Both the position numbers and the translations under genes were made by a program. Under the pieces are notes generated by a model, which was not told the DNA's origin, ran no database searches, and worked only from the letters and a program-made list of their open reading frames with translations. Below, one piece after another: positions 13,977-22,058 of a stretch of DNA of 40,911 nt. The DNA is from Lachnospiraceae bacterium (GTDB taxonomy: Bacteria; Bacillota; Clostridia; Lachnospirales; Lachnospiraceae). The DNA lies in contig JAFXQX010000007.1 in NCBI GenBank assembly GCA_017526745.1, positions 1 through 40,911 on the forward strand, written 5' to 3'. Each line of letters starts with the position of its first letter. Position 1 is the stretch's first letter.

Positions 13977-15254
13977 ATGGCAAAGAAGGAAGTACAAAAG
14001 GAAGACAGCGGAAAAGAGCTCCTTATGGCTCTTGACATACTGGAGAAGGAAAAGGACATCAGCAAAGAGACGATGTTCGAAGCGATCGAGATGTCAATCC
14101 TGACCGCATGCAAGCAGCATTTCGGCAAGTCCGACAACATGCGCGTTGAGATCGACAGACAGACGGGCCAGTTCAAGGTGTTCGCGCAGAAGAAGGTCGT
14201 AATGAAGCCCGAGGATACCGTTGCCGAGATCGCAAAGGAAGAGGCCAAAAAGATCGTACCCGGCGTTAAGGTCGGAGACGTTATCGATGTTGAGATAGAG
14301 AGCAAGGACTTCGGACGTATCGCAACGACGAATGCGAAGAACGTGATCCTTCAGAAGATACGTGAGGAAGAACGCTCCGTGGTCGTCAAGACGTTCAAGG
14401 ACAAGGAAAGAGGCGTTGTCACAGGCGTTGTTCAGCGCTATGTCGGCAGAAACGTCTGCATCGATCTCGGAAAAGCGGATGCATTCCTTCCCGAATCCGA
14501 GCAGATACCGAGAGAAAACCTGCGCATCAACGACCGCGTCAAGGTTTATGTTGTCGAGGTCAAGGACAACAACCGCGGGCCCAGGATCTCCGTTTCACGT
14601 ACACATCCGTTCCTTGTCAAGTGCCTGTTCGAGGCGGAAGTATCCGAGATCAGGGACGGAAGCGTAGAGATCAAATCGATCGCGCGTGAGGCCGGAAGCC
14701 GTACCAAGATGGCTGTCTGGTCCAACAACCCTGATGTTGATCCCGTCGGCGCCTGTGTCGGCATGAACGGTACGAGAGTCAACGCCGTTGTCGATGAGCT
14801 TCGCGGCGAGAAGATAGATATCATCTGCTGGGATGACAACCCCGGTATTTTGATAGAGAACGCACTCTCACCCGCAAAGGTAGTGTTCGTCATCGCTGAC
14901 AGCGATGAAAAATCAGCCAAGGTCGTCGTTCCCGATGACCAGCTTTCCCTTGCCATCGGTAAGGAAGGCCAGAATGCAAGGCTGGCTGCAAAGCTTACCG
15001 GATTCAAGATCGACATCAAGTCCGAGACTCAGGCCAAGGATACTCCGGGCTTCCGTCTTGAGGATTACTATGATGAAGACGGCGAGTACGAAGAAGATTA
15101 CGAAGAAGGCGAGTACGTGGACGGCGAGTACGAAGAAGGCGAATACGAAGAGGAATACGCTGAAGAAGAGTACGCCGAAGAGGAGCTGCCCGAAGAGACA
15201 GAAGGCGGCGCAGAAGAAGATAACACCGAAGAAGCCGGAGAAGAATCTGAATGA
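13977..15254 (+). CDS. nusA: Transcription factor NusA
   Basis: NusA binds RNA polymerase and nascent RNA and modulates pausing, termination and antitermination. The 425-aa protein has the N-terminal polymerase-binding domain (KELLMALDILEKEKDISKET), an S1 domain (about 135-205, VVTGVVQRYVGRNVCIDLGK) and two KH domains (about 225-345, with DPVGACVGMNGTRVNAVVDE and SLAIGKEGQNARLAAKLTG). After about residue 360 comes an unusual acidic tail of some 65 residues built of Glu/Tyr/Gly repeats. This is not the C-terminal repeat domain of proteobacterial NusA. ATG 13977 follows GGAG at a rather long 13-base spacing. The stop overlaps ylxQ by 4 bases (ATGA). Confidence 0.95.
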   Translation: MAKKEVQKEDSGKELLMALDILEKEKDISKETMFEAIEMSILTACKQHFGKSDNMRVEIDRQTGQFKVFAQKKVVMKPEDTVAEIAKEEAKKIVPGVKVGDVIDVEIESKDFGRIATTNAKNVILQKIREEERSVVVKTFKDKERGVVTGVVQRYVGRNVCIDLGKADAFLPESEQIPRENLRINDRVKVYVVEVKDNNRGPRISVSRTHPFLVKCLFEAEVSEIRDGSVEIKSIAREAGSRTKMAVWSNNPDVDPVGACVGMNGTRVNAVVDELRGEKIDIICWDDNPGILIENALSPAKVVFVIADSDEKSAKVVVPDDQLSLAIGKEGQNARLAAKLTGFKIDIKSETQAKDTPGFRLEDYYDEDGEYEEDYEEGEYVDGEYEEGEYEEEYAEEEYAEEELPEETEGGAEEDNTEEAGEESE

Positions 15255-15571
15255 GACCGGACCCTGTATTGCAGCTTCTGGGACTGGCCCAGAAAGCCGG
15301 ATGCGTCAAAAACGGAGAGTTCATGACGGAAAGCACCATCAAGGAAGGAAAGGCATGGCTCTGTATAACGGCAAAGGACGCTTCGGCCAATACGAGGAAA
15401 AAGTTTTCCGATGCATGCTGTTACCGCAACGTTGCCTATATGGAGTATTCAGATAAGGAGACGCTCGGACATGCGATCGGAAAAGAATTCCGCTCATGCC
15501 TGTGCATAACCGATCAGGGTTTTGCAAGGCAGATTCAGATCAAAACGGATCAAAACGGAGGTAGTGATTAA
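15251..15571 (+). CDS. ylxQ: L7Ae-family RNA-binding protein YlxQ
   Basis: This 106-aa protein is of the ribosomal L7Ae/L30e/YlxQ family, a probable k-turn RNA-binding fold. The N-terminus [19 protein letters not shown] is the classic family start. It continues with [20 protein letters not shown] and the [19 protein letters not shown] segment, which matches the conserved EELG.aiGk region. ATG 15251 overlaps the nusA stop as ATGA, and its own stop overlaps infB by one base. In many Firmicutes ylxR lies between nusA and ylxQ; here there is no room for it. The exact RNA target is unknown. Confidence 0.88.
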   Translation: MRPDPVLQLLGLAQKAGCVKNGEFMTESTIKEGKAWLCITAKDASANTRKKFSDACCYRNVAYMEYSDKETLGHAIGKEFRSCLCITDQGFARQIQIKTDQNGGSD

Positions 15572-18312
15572 TGGCAAAGATCAAAGTACATGAAATAGCA
15601 AAAGAATTTGAGATAAAAAGCAGTGATGTAATCGCCGTGCTTGCCGAAATGGGAATAGAAGGCAAGGCACCCGCTTCGGGTCTTGAGGATGATACGGCAG
15701 AGGCTCTTCGCAAAAAGCTGTCAAAAAAGAGCGCACCCGCTAAGGAGACAGGCGGAAACAAGAGCGAACCCGCAAAGGAGACAGCTGCCCCAAAGAGCAC
15801 GGAAGAAAAGAGCACGGAAGAAAAGAGTCCGGTAAAAAAGACGGTCAAAAAAGCAGCACCTGCAGGGGCCGCACCCGCCGGCCAGACTCCGGTCAAAAAG
15901 AAAAAGCCGATAATAGTAGTTTCATCCGCCAGGAACGGGCAGGTCATCAGCAGACCCGGCGCCCAGCCGCAGCGCGGATCCATGCCACAAAGAAGCGGTG
16001 CATCAAGAGGCATCATAAAGCCGACGGTACCTACAACGGCTGAAAGAGCAGCAAGATATGCAGAGAACAATCAGGGAGGCGATAAAGATCGGTTACGTAG
16101 AGCAGGCGCTACGCCTAAAAAAGAAGTTACACAGACTGATAAAAGCGATGTCGCTGCTGCTGGGATCAACAGCAGTCCTGCTGGCAGTAATACTGGAGCT
16201 GCTCCGGCAGCGAGACCGGCGCAAAGCGCAGCAAAACCCGCAGGAAACAGCAGACCTTCAGGAGATAACAGAGGCGCAGATCAGCGTCCCGCAAAAGGCG
16301 AACGCCGCGGCGGAATAGTCATCAACCAGGGAAGAGGTTTCAACGCATCGGGCGACTCCAAGGACAGCAATAATAACAATAACAGAAGAGGCGCGAGTGA
16401 CAGAAAAGGAAACACTTCCAAGGATAAGAACAAGAAGGACCGTATATTCGAGAATGAGGACGGGTTCAAAGGCGGCAAGCAAGTAAAGGGCAAAGGCGGA
16501 AAACTCCCCGTACGTCCCGAGCAGAAGAAGCCCGAGCCCGAGGAGGAGAAGATCAAAGTCATCACTCTTCCCGAGACGATCACGATCAAGGAACTTGCAG
16601 ATAAGATGAAGATCCAGTCTTCACAGATCATCAAGAAACTGTTCCTCCAGGGCAAGGTCGTTACCGTCAACGAAGAGATATCATATGAAGAGGCCGAAGA
16701 GATCGCGGTCGAATATGATATCCTCTGTGAGAAGGAAGTTGTGGTCGATGTTATCGAAGAACTCCTTCGCGAGGAAGAAGAGGATCCGAAGGATATGACA
16801 CCTCGTCCGCCCGTAATATGCGTTATGGGACACGTTGACCACGGTAAGACATCACTCCTTGATGCGATCAGGAATACGAAGGTCATCGAAGGCGAGGCCG
16901 GCGGCATCACGCAGGCTATCGGTGCTTATGTTGTTGATGTTGGAGGGCGGAAAATCACCTTCCTCGACACTCCCGGCCATGAAGCATTTACGGCTATGCG
17001 AATGAGGGGTGCCAACGCAACGGATATCGCGATACTTGTTGTTGCGGCCGATGACGGTGTAATGCCCCAGACTGTCGAGGCAATAAACCATGCCAAGGCA
17101 GCGGGCATCGAGATCATTGTTGCCGTAAACAAGATCGATAAGCCTTCAGCAAACATAGACAGGGTAAAACAGGAACTTTCCGAATACGAGCTCGTATCCG
17201 AGGACTGGGGCGGAAGCACGGTGTTCGCACCCGTATCCGCCAAGACCGGTGAAGGTATCAAGGAACTTTTGGAGATGATACTTCTTACGAGCGATATACT
17301 TGAACTTAAGGCAAATGCCAACAGGCGTGCAAGGGGTATGGTCATCGAGGCACAGCTCGACAAGGGCCGCGGACCCGTTGCCACCGTTCTTGTACAGAAA
17401 GGTACGCTCAAAGTCGGTGATTTTATCGCCGCAGGCGCATCTCACGGTAAGGTCAGGGCCATGATCGACGACAGCGGCCGCCGCGTCAAGGAAGCCGGTC
17501 CTTCCACACCCGTAGAGATACTCGGACTTAACGACGTTCCGGGCGCCGGAGAAGTGTTCGTATCTCTTGATTCCGACAAGGAAGCCAAGAACTTTGCGGA
17601 CACGTTCATCGCACAGAACAAGGTAAAACTTCTCGACGATACCAAGGCGAAGGCCAAGATGTCGCTTGAAGGGCTGTTCTCCAAGATACAGGAGGGTAAC
17701 CTCAAGGAGCTCAACCTCATCCTCAAGGCCGACGTACAGGGTTCGGTTGAGGCTGTCAAGGAATCGCTCCTGAAACTTTCCAACGATGAAGTTGTTGTCA
17801 AGGTCATCCACAACGGTGTCGGCGCGATCAACGAGTCGGATGTCATCCTGGCAAGCGCATCAAATGCGATCATCATCGGATTTAACGTACGTCCCGATGC
17901 GACCGCCAAGGCAACAGCCGAGACCGAAGGCGTTGATATCAGGCTTTATGATGTCATCTACAAGGCGATCGAGGATGTCGAGGATGCAATGAAGGGCATG
18001 CTCGATCCGATATTCGAGGAGAAAATCATCGGACATGCGGAGATCCGCCAGATATTCAAAGCGAGCGGCATAGGAAACATAGCCGGCGCATATGTGCTTG
18101 ACGGCATAATGCAGCGCGGAAGCCTTATAAGGATCACCAGGGAAGGCGAGCAGATCTACGAAGGAAAGCTTGCATCATTGAAGCGCTTCAAGGACGATGT
18201 TAAGGAAGTTAAGACCGGCTTCGAGTGCGGTCTCGTATTTGAAGACTTCGGTGATTTTGAGGAGCTTGATGTTGTAGAAGCCTACATCATGGTAGAGGTA
18301 CCCAGAAAATGA
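15571..18312 (+). CDS. infB: Translation initiation factor IF-2
   Basis: IF-2 is the GTPase that delivers initiator tRNA to the ribosome. The 913-aa protein begins with an IF2_N domain ([20 protein letters not shown]). A long Lys/Ala/Pro/Asn-rich linker runs from about 55 to 320, and a second IF2_N domain follows (about 330-390, [20 protein letters not shown]). The G domain has G1 GHVDHGKT at about 420-427, DTPGHE at about 466 and NKID at about 520. The elongation-factor-like barrels and C-terminal tRNA-binding domain are intact to the stop. The linker contains a perfect 15-bp tandem duplication (15796-15825, [11 protein letters not shown]) and an Asn run. ATG 15571 follows GGAGGTAGTGATTA. 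Confidence 0.97.
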   Translation: MAKIKVHEIAKEFEIKSSDVIAVLAEMGIEGKAPASGLEDDTAEALRKKLSKKSAPAKETGGNKSEPAKETAAPKSTEEKSTEEKSPVKKTVKKAAPAGAAPAGQTPVKKKKPIIVVSSARNGQVISRPGAQPQRGSMPQRSGASRGIIKPTVPTTAERAARYAENNQGGDKDRLRRAGATPKKEVTQTDKSDVAAAGINSSPAGSNTGAAPAARPAQSAAKPAGNSRPSGDNRGADQRPAKGERRGGIVINQGRGFNASGDSKDSNNNNNRRGASDRKGNTSKDKNKKDRIFENEDGFKGGKQVKGKGGKLPVRPEQKKPEPEEEKIKVITLPETITIKELADKMKIQSSQIIKKLFLQGKVVTVNEEISYEEAEEIAVEYDILCEKEVVVDVIEELLREEEEDPKDMTPRPPVICVMGHVDHGKTSLLDAIRNTKVIEGEAGGITQAIGAYVVDVGGRKITFLDTPGHEAFTAMRMRGANATDIAILVVAADDGVMPQTVEAINHAKAAGIEIIVAVNKIDKPSANIDRVKQELSEYELVSEDWGGSTVFAPVSAKTGEGIKELLEMILLTSDILELKANANRRARGMVIEAQLDKGRGPVATVLVQKGTLKVGDFIAAGASHGKVRAMIDDSGRRVKEAGPSTPVEILGLNDVPGAGEVFVSLDSDKEAKNFADTFIAQNKVKLLDDTKAKAKMSLEGLFSKIQEGNLKELNLILKADVQGSVEAVKESLLKLSNDEVVVKVIHNGVGAINESDVILASASNAIIIGFNVRPDATAKATAETEGVDIRLYDVIYKAIEDVEDAMKGMLDPIFEEKIIGHAEIRQIFKASGIGNIAGAYVLDGIMQRGSLIRITREGEQIYEGKLASLKRFKDDVKEVKTGFECGLVFEDFGDFEELDVVEAYIMVEVPRK

Positions 18313-18683
18313 GAAAGAACAGCATCAAGAACACGAGGATAAATGCCGAGGTTCAAAAAGAGCTGGCAAACCTCATCAGGGGCGAGATCAAGGATCCGAG
18401 GATCGCACCGATGACATGCGTTACGGATGTCGAGGTTGCACCCGACCTTAAAACATGCAAGGTATATATTAGCGTTCTCGGAGATGAGCAGGCAAGGCAG
18501 CAGACCATGGAAGGCCTTGAGAGGGCCGAAGGGTTCCTGCGGCACCAGCTTGCCGAAACGTTAAACCTTCGCAACACGCCTACGCTCCGCTTCATACCAG
18601 ATACGTCAACGGAATACGGTATGGCGATGTCGCAGAAGATAGACGAGGTTATGGCACCTATCCATGAAAGGGATAATGAATGA
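18309..18683 (+). CDS. rbfA: Ribosome-binding factor A
   Basis: RbfA assists maturation of the 16S rRNA 5' end in the 30S subunit. The 124-aa protein has the usual start ([20 protein letters not shown]), [28 protein letters not shown] and the C-terminal [20 protein letters not shown], which are the family landmarks of the KH-like fold. ATG 18309 overlaps the infB stop (ATGA), and its stop overlaps nrnA in the same way, so translation is probably coupled along the operon. Confidence 0.95.
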   Translation: MRKNSIKNTRINAEVQKELANLIRGEIKDPRIAPMTCVTDVEVAPDLKTCKVYISVLGDEQARQQTMEGLERAEGFLRHQLAETLNLRNTPTLRFIPDTSTEYGMAMSQKIDEVMAPIHERDNE

Positions 18684-19627
18684 ATCTTCTAAAGGAAACA
18701 GCCGGCGCAAAAAGCGTTGCGATAGCGGGGCATATAAGGCCTGACGGGGACTGCATCAGCTCTACCCTTGCGGTAAGGGCATATCTTTTAAACGCCAGGC
18801 CGGACCTTAAAGTGACAGTGTTCACACAGGACAATCCTCCGACGATCTTTTCGTATCTTGAAGGATATGGCGACATGAACCTTACATATTCGCCGAAGGA
18901 AAAATACGATGTTTTCATCTCTCTTGACGCAAGCTCTCCGGACAGGCTCGGTGAAGCTCTGTGGTTTTTTGATGAGGCGGACAAGACCATATGTGTTGAC
19001 CATCACGAGACCAATCCGGGATTTGCAGATGTGAACGAGATCGACCCCGATGCCTGCTCCACTTGCGAGGTGTTGTACGATACCTTTGATAAGGAGCATA
19101 TAAACGATGCGGTAGCAGAGTGCCTCTTCTCCGGCATCGTGCATGACTCCGGCGTATTTCAGTACTCCAACATGAGCAAGCACAGTTTCAACATAGTCGG
19201 AGAGCTTATCGGATATGATTTTGACGGACCGAAGATAATACGAGAGACGTTTTATGAAAAATCATACGTCCAGAATCAGATCCTGGGGCGGGCACTTCTT
19301 GAAAGCATTCTGTTCATGGACGGCAGATGCATTGTAAGCATGGTCGACCGGAAGATGATGGATTTCTACAATGTCCTGCCCAAGCATCTTGACGGCATAG
19401 TCAACCAGCTCAAGAACACGCGAGGTGTCGAGGTCGCGATATTCATGTACGAGATGGGCACGCAGCGCTTTAAAGTCAGCATGCGGTCGAACGGGCTCGT
19501 AAACGTTGCAAAGATAGCAATGCTCTTCGGAGGTGGCGGGCACGACAGGGCAGCGGGCGTTGAAATGAACGGGACATATTACGACATCATAAATGCTCTG
19601 TCCCGGGAGATCGCCAAACAAATGTAG
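18680..19627 (+). CDS. nrnA: DHH-family phosphoesterase NrnA (nanoRNase/pAp phosphatase)
   Basis: NrnA degrades very short RNA oligonucleotides and dephosphorylates 3'-phosphoadenosine 5'-phosphate. The 315-aa protein has the DHH-DHHA1 layout: AGHIRPDGDCISSTLAV (metal-binding), SLDASSPDRLG, the signature VDHHETN, GIVHDSGVFQYSN and the C-terminal glycine motif GGGGHDRAAGVEMNG. ATG 18680 overlaps the rbfA stop as ATGA. The operon position after rbfA and before truB is standard in Firmicutes and supports the assignment. Confidence 0.93.
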   Translation: MNLLKETAGAKSVAIAGHIRPDGDCISSTLAVRAYLLNARPDLKVTVFTQDNPPTIFSYLEGYGDMNLTYSPKEKYDVFISLDASSPDRLGEALWFFDEADKTICVDHHETNPGFADVNEIDPDACSTCEVLYDTFDKEHINDAVAECLFSGIVHDSGVFQYSNMSKHSFNIVGELIGYDFDGPKIIRETFYEKSYVQNQILGRALLESILFMDGRCIVSMVDRKMMDFYNVLPKHLDGIVNQLKNTRGVEVAIFMYEMGTQRFKVSMRSNGLVNVAKIAMLFGGGGHDRAAGVEMNGTYYDIINALSREIAKQM

Positions 19628-19659
19628 GGAATGCCCGAACGTCCTAATGTCCGATAAAT

Positions 19660-20571
19660 ATGATAAACGGAATAATCGTAATCAATAAGGAAAAAGGCTA
19701 TACGAGCCACGATGTGGTTGCCCGGCTCCGCGGTATACTTCATACGAAAAAGATAGGCCATACCGGAACGCTCGATCCGATGGCGGAAGGTGTCCTGCCG
19801 GTCTGTGTCGGAAATGCGACAAAACTGTGCGACATGCTGTCAGGCGGTGACAAGGAATATGAGGCTGTCATGCTTCTTGGCAGCACATACGATACGCTGG
19901 ATGTTACCGGAACACTTCTTGAGAAACGAGAAGTTATGTCAACCGAGGAAGAGATAGCAGAGGCGGTAAGATCATTTATCGGAGGTTACGACCAGGTGCC
20001 TCCGATGTATTCTGCCAAGAAGGTCGACGGAAAGAAACTGTACGACCTTGCAAGAAGCGGCGTTACGATCGAAAGAAAGCCGGTTTTCGTAAATATATAC
20101 GATATCTGCATACTGTTTACCGACCTTCCGAGGGTAGGTATCCGGGTGAGGTGCGGCAAGGGCACATATATCAGGTCCCTGATCGATGATATAGGCAGAA
20201 AGCTCGGATGCGGAGCTTCGATGGAGTCGCTGGTCCGTACCGCATCGGGAGAATACTCAATAAATAACGCATATCTTCTTTCGGACATTGAAAAAGCGAT
20301 GGAAGAAGACAAGATATCAGATGTTATTACAACGTTGGATGAGGTATTTGCAGACCTTCCGAGGTTTGACGCCTCCCCTTCCGTATCCAAACTTGTCAGA
20401 AACGGCAACGTCCTTGACGGCAGGACCGTAAGGGCAGCCGGGGAGGATCTTAAGATGGACGGGGGCGGCATGATAAGGGTATACGATGCAGCAGACAAGC
20501 TCTGCGGCATATACGAATATAAAATAGCGGACGATATCTTTAAACCATACAAGATGTTTTTAAGCCCGTAG
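19660..20571 (+). CDS. truB: tRNA pseudouridine(55) synthase TruB
   Basis: TruB makes the universal pseudouridine 55 in the T-loop of tRNAs. The 303-aa protein starts GIIVINKEKGYTSHDVVARL and contains the catalytic motif KIGHTGTLDPMAEGVLPVCV, whose aspartate is the nucleophile. It continues with EYEAVMLLGSTYDTLDVTG, PPMYSAKKVDGKKLYDLAR, RVRCGKGTYIRSLIDDIGRK and a PUA-like C-terminus. The start at 19660 lies 32 bases after nrnA and has no obvious ribosome binding site, but the family start fits exactly. The ribF start follows within two bases of the stop. Confidence 0.96.
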   Translation: MINGIIVINKEKGYTSHDVVARLRGILHTKKIGHTGTLDPMAEGVLPVCVGNATKLCDMLSGGDKEYEAVMLLGSTYDTLDVTGTLLEKREVMSTEEEIAEAVRSFIGGYDQVPPMYSAKKVDGKKLYDLARSGVTIERKPVFVNIYDICILFTDLPRVGIRVRCGKGTYIRSLIDDIGRKLGCGASMESLVRTASGEYSINNAYLLSDIEKAMEEDKISDVITTLDEVFADLPRFDASPSVSKLVRNGNVLDGRTVRAAGEDLKMDGGGMIRVYDAADKLCGIYEYKIADDIFKPYKMFLSP

Positions 20572-20572
20572 G

Positions 20573-21496
20573 ATGCATAACATGGATATCATAACAGGAA
20601 CGACCGAATTTAATATCCCCGAGGAAACCGTAGTCTCGATAGGAAAGTTTGACGGTGTCCACAAAGGACATCTGTCCATCCTGAAAAGGATGAAGGAATA
20701 TATCAGAAGAGGCTATAAGCTGTGTATCCTTACATTTGACATTCCGCCGTCGAGTCTCGGATTCGGAAACGATAAGGGTGTGCTCTATACCAATTCCGAA
20801 AAGAGAAAGGCATTCGGGGAGCTTGATATCGATTATTATGTCGAGTTTCCGTTTTACGAGAAAACAGCATCGATCCCGGCAAGGGATTTTATAGAAGAGT
20901 TCATTACCGACAGGCTTCATGCCAAGGCAGTCGTTGTCGGAGAGGACTGCACGTTCGGACAGGGGGCCGCAGGCAATGCGCAGATGCTCCGTGACTTTGG
21001 CCCGCTGTATGATTACGAGGTTGAGATCATCAGGAAGATCAAGGACGGCCGCAGGGAGATAAGCTCCACTTATCTTAAGGAACTGCTTTCGGAAGGCAGG
21101 GTAAAAAAGATCAGGGATATATCGTTTCGTCCCTACTTTATCAGCGGCAGGTTCAGGCGTGACCCTGTCGGCGCCGGCTCCAATATATGGTACTACGTCA
21201 TGGATATCCCCGAGGAGAAGACCATGCCTCTTGGCGGCGTGTACTATTCGAAGGCGGTATACGAGGATGAGTCATACGACGCCATCACTAACGTCAGGAC
21301 CGATAACAGAACACTCGAAACATACATATATGGAGGAGTCAGGGGCATTCAAAGAGGAGAGGTCTCGATAGCGCTTCTTGATTTCAAACGCGAGGAGATC
21401 AAATTCTACAAGAATTCCGACCTTAACAGGAAGATCAAGGAAGATATATTCGAAGGCCAGAAGTGGCACAAGGAAAATGCCATCGCTTCGACGTGA
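20573..21496 (+). CDS. ribF: RibF-like FAD synthetase with degenerate riboflavin-kinase half
   Basis: RibF normally phosphorylates riboflavin and adenylates FMN to FAD. The N-terminal nucleotidyltransferase half is recognisable: SIGKFDGVHKGHLSIL at 22-37, VVVGEDCTFGQGAAGN and EISSTYLKELLSEGR. The C-terminal half begins FRPYFISGRF but lacks the kinase signature GRxLGFPTAN; that place reads RRDPVGAGSNIWYYVMDI. The later LETYIYGG segment may keep the catalytic glutamate. The length of 307 aa is normal. The protein may be an FMN adenylyltransferase only, or a paralogue with a new substrate. The start could also be ATG 20582, which is better spaced from the AGG at 20570. It closes the operon headed by rimP. 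Confidence 0.82.
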   Translation: MHNMDIITGTTEFNIPEETVVSIGKFDGVHKGHLSILKRMKEYIRRGYKLCILTFDIPPSSLGFGNDKGVLYTNSEKRKAFGELDIDYYVEFPFYEKTASIPARDFIEEFITDRLHAKAVVVGEDCTFGQGAAGNAQMLRDFGPLYDYEVEIIRKIKDGRREISSTYLKELLSEGRVKKIRDISFRPYFISGRFRRDPVGAGSNIWYYVMDIPEEKTMPLGGVYYSKAVYEDESYDAITNVRTDNRTLETYIYGGVRGIQRGEVSIALLDFKREEIKFYKNSDLNRKIKEDIFEGQKWHKENAIAST

Positions 21497-21525
21497 TCAT
21501 TCGCCGTGATCCTGGCAATTTTTTG

Positions 21526-21554
21526 TTTACAACGCCATATGGCTGTGGTAGAAT
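21526..21554 (+). promoter_or_regulatory. Promoter of rpsO
   Basis: TTTACA (21526-21531), a 17-bp spacer and TAGAAT (21549-21554), with TG one base before the -10, give a strong extended -10 promoter. The string GTGGTAGAATAT closely matches those before deoB, the MurD-like gene and glgA. Confidence 0.7.
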
Positions 21555-21559
21555 ATCAC

Positions 21560-21640
21560 ATGTTGCGAAAACCTGTACCCCGGTAAAGGATCACGTACCT
21601 TATCGTGGTGCATGGGGCTGATCGAAAAGGGCAATGCCCG
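21560..21640 (+). promoter_or_regulatory. Structured rpsO leader
   Basis: The roughly 90-nt leader can fold. CCCC 21578-21581 pairs with GGGG 21614-21617 and encloses ATCACG/CGTGGT. A second hairpin GGGC-AAT-GCCC (21629-21639) ends one base before the AGGAGG of rpsO. S15 autoregulates its own mRNA in several bacteria through leader structures, so this is a candidate S15-binding leader. The fold is drawn by eye. Confidence 0.45.
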
Positions 21641-21651
21641 AGGAGGAAAAT

Positions 21652-21918
21652 ATGATCACAAAAGAAAAGAAAGCTGCTATCATGCAGGAATACGCAAGAG
21701 TCCCCAATGATACGGGCTCACCGGAAGTTCAGGTAGCCGTTCTTACGGCAAGGATCGCTGAACTTACGGAACACTTAAAGGCCAATCCCAAGGATCATCA
21801 CTCGGCAAGAGGTATGTACAAGATGATCGGTCAGAGGAGAGGACTTCTGGATTATCTTAAGAAGAAAGATATCGACAGATATCGTACTCTTATTGAGAAG
21901 CTTGGCATCAGGAGATAA
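21652..21918 (+). CDS. rpsO: Small ribosomal subunit protein S15
   Basis: S15 binds 16S rRNA helices and organises the platform of the 30S subunit. The 88-aa protein is nearly identical in length to typical S15. It has [60 protein letters not shown] and [13 protein letters not shown] 21652 follows AGGAGGAAAAT. The upstream in-frame ATG at 21634 would add MPEEEN and overlap the leader hairpin, so it is rejected. It has its own promoter and terminator, placed between ribF and pnp as is common. Confidence 0.98.
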   Translation: MITKEKKAAIMQEYARVPNDTGSPEVQVAVLTARIAELTEHLKANPKDHHSARGMYKMIGQRRGLLDYLKKKDIDRYRTLIEKLGIRR

Positions 21919-21928
21919 TCATCATATA

Positions 21929-21958
21929 AAAGGGACGGTCATTAACTGCCGTCCCTTT
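21929..21958 (+). terminator. Terminator after rpsO
   Basis: A 10-bp stem pairs AAAGGGACGG (21929-21938) with CCGTCCCTTT (21949-21958). TTT belongs to the stem end and an interrupted T-rich tail follows (ATGTGATTTTT). It starts 10 bases after the rpsO stop. Confidence 0.75.
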
Positions 21959-22018
21959 ATGTGATTTTTATAAAGTCGTTATCCGCATATATGGGATGGA
22001 TGACGACCGGTAGCAGGT

Positions 22019-22037
22019 GGAGCCGCAGAATGGCTCC
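22019..22037 (+). promoter_or_regulatory. Hairpin in the pnp leader
   Basis: GGAGCC (22019-22024) and GGCTCC (22032-22037) form a 6-bp stem about 10 bases upstream of the pnp ribosome binding site. Leader hairpins of pnp are involved in autocontrol in other bacteria. Whether this one is functional is unknown. Confidence 0.4.
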
Positions 22038-22058
22038 TGGTAGAAGAAGGAGAGAAAA

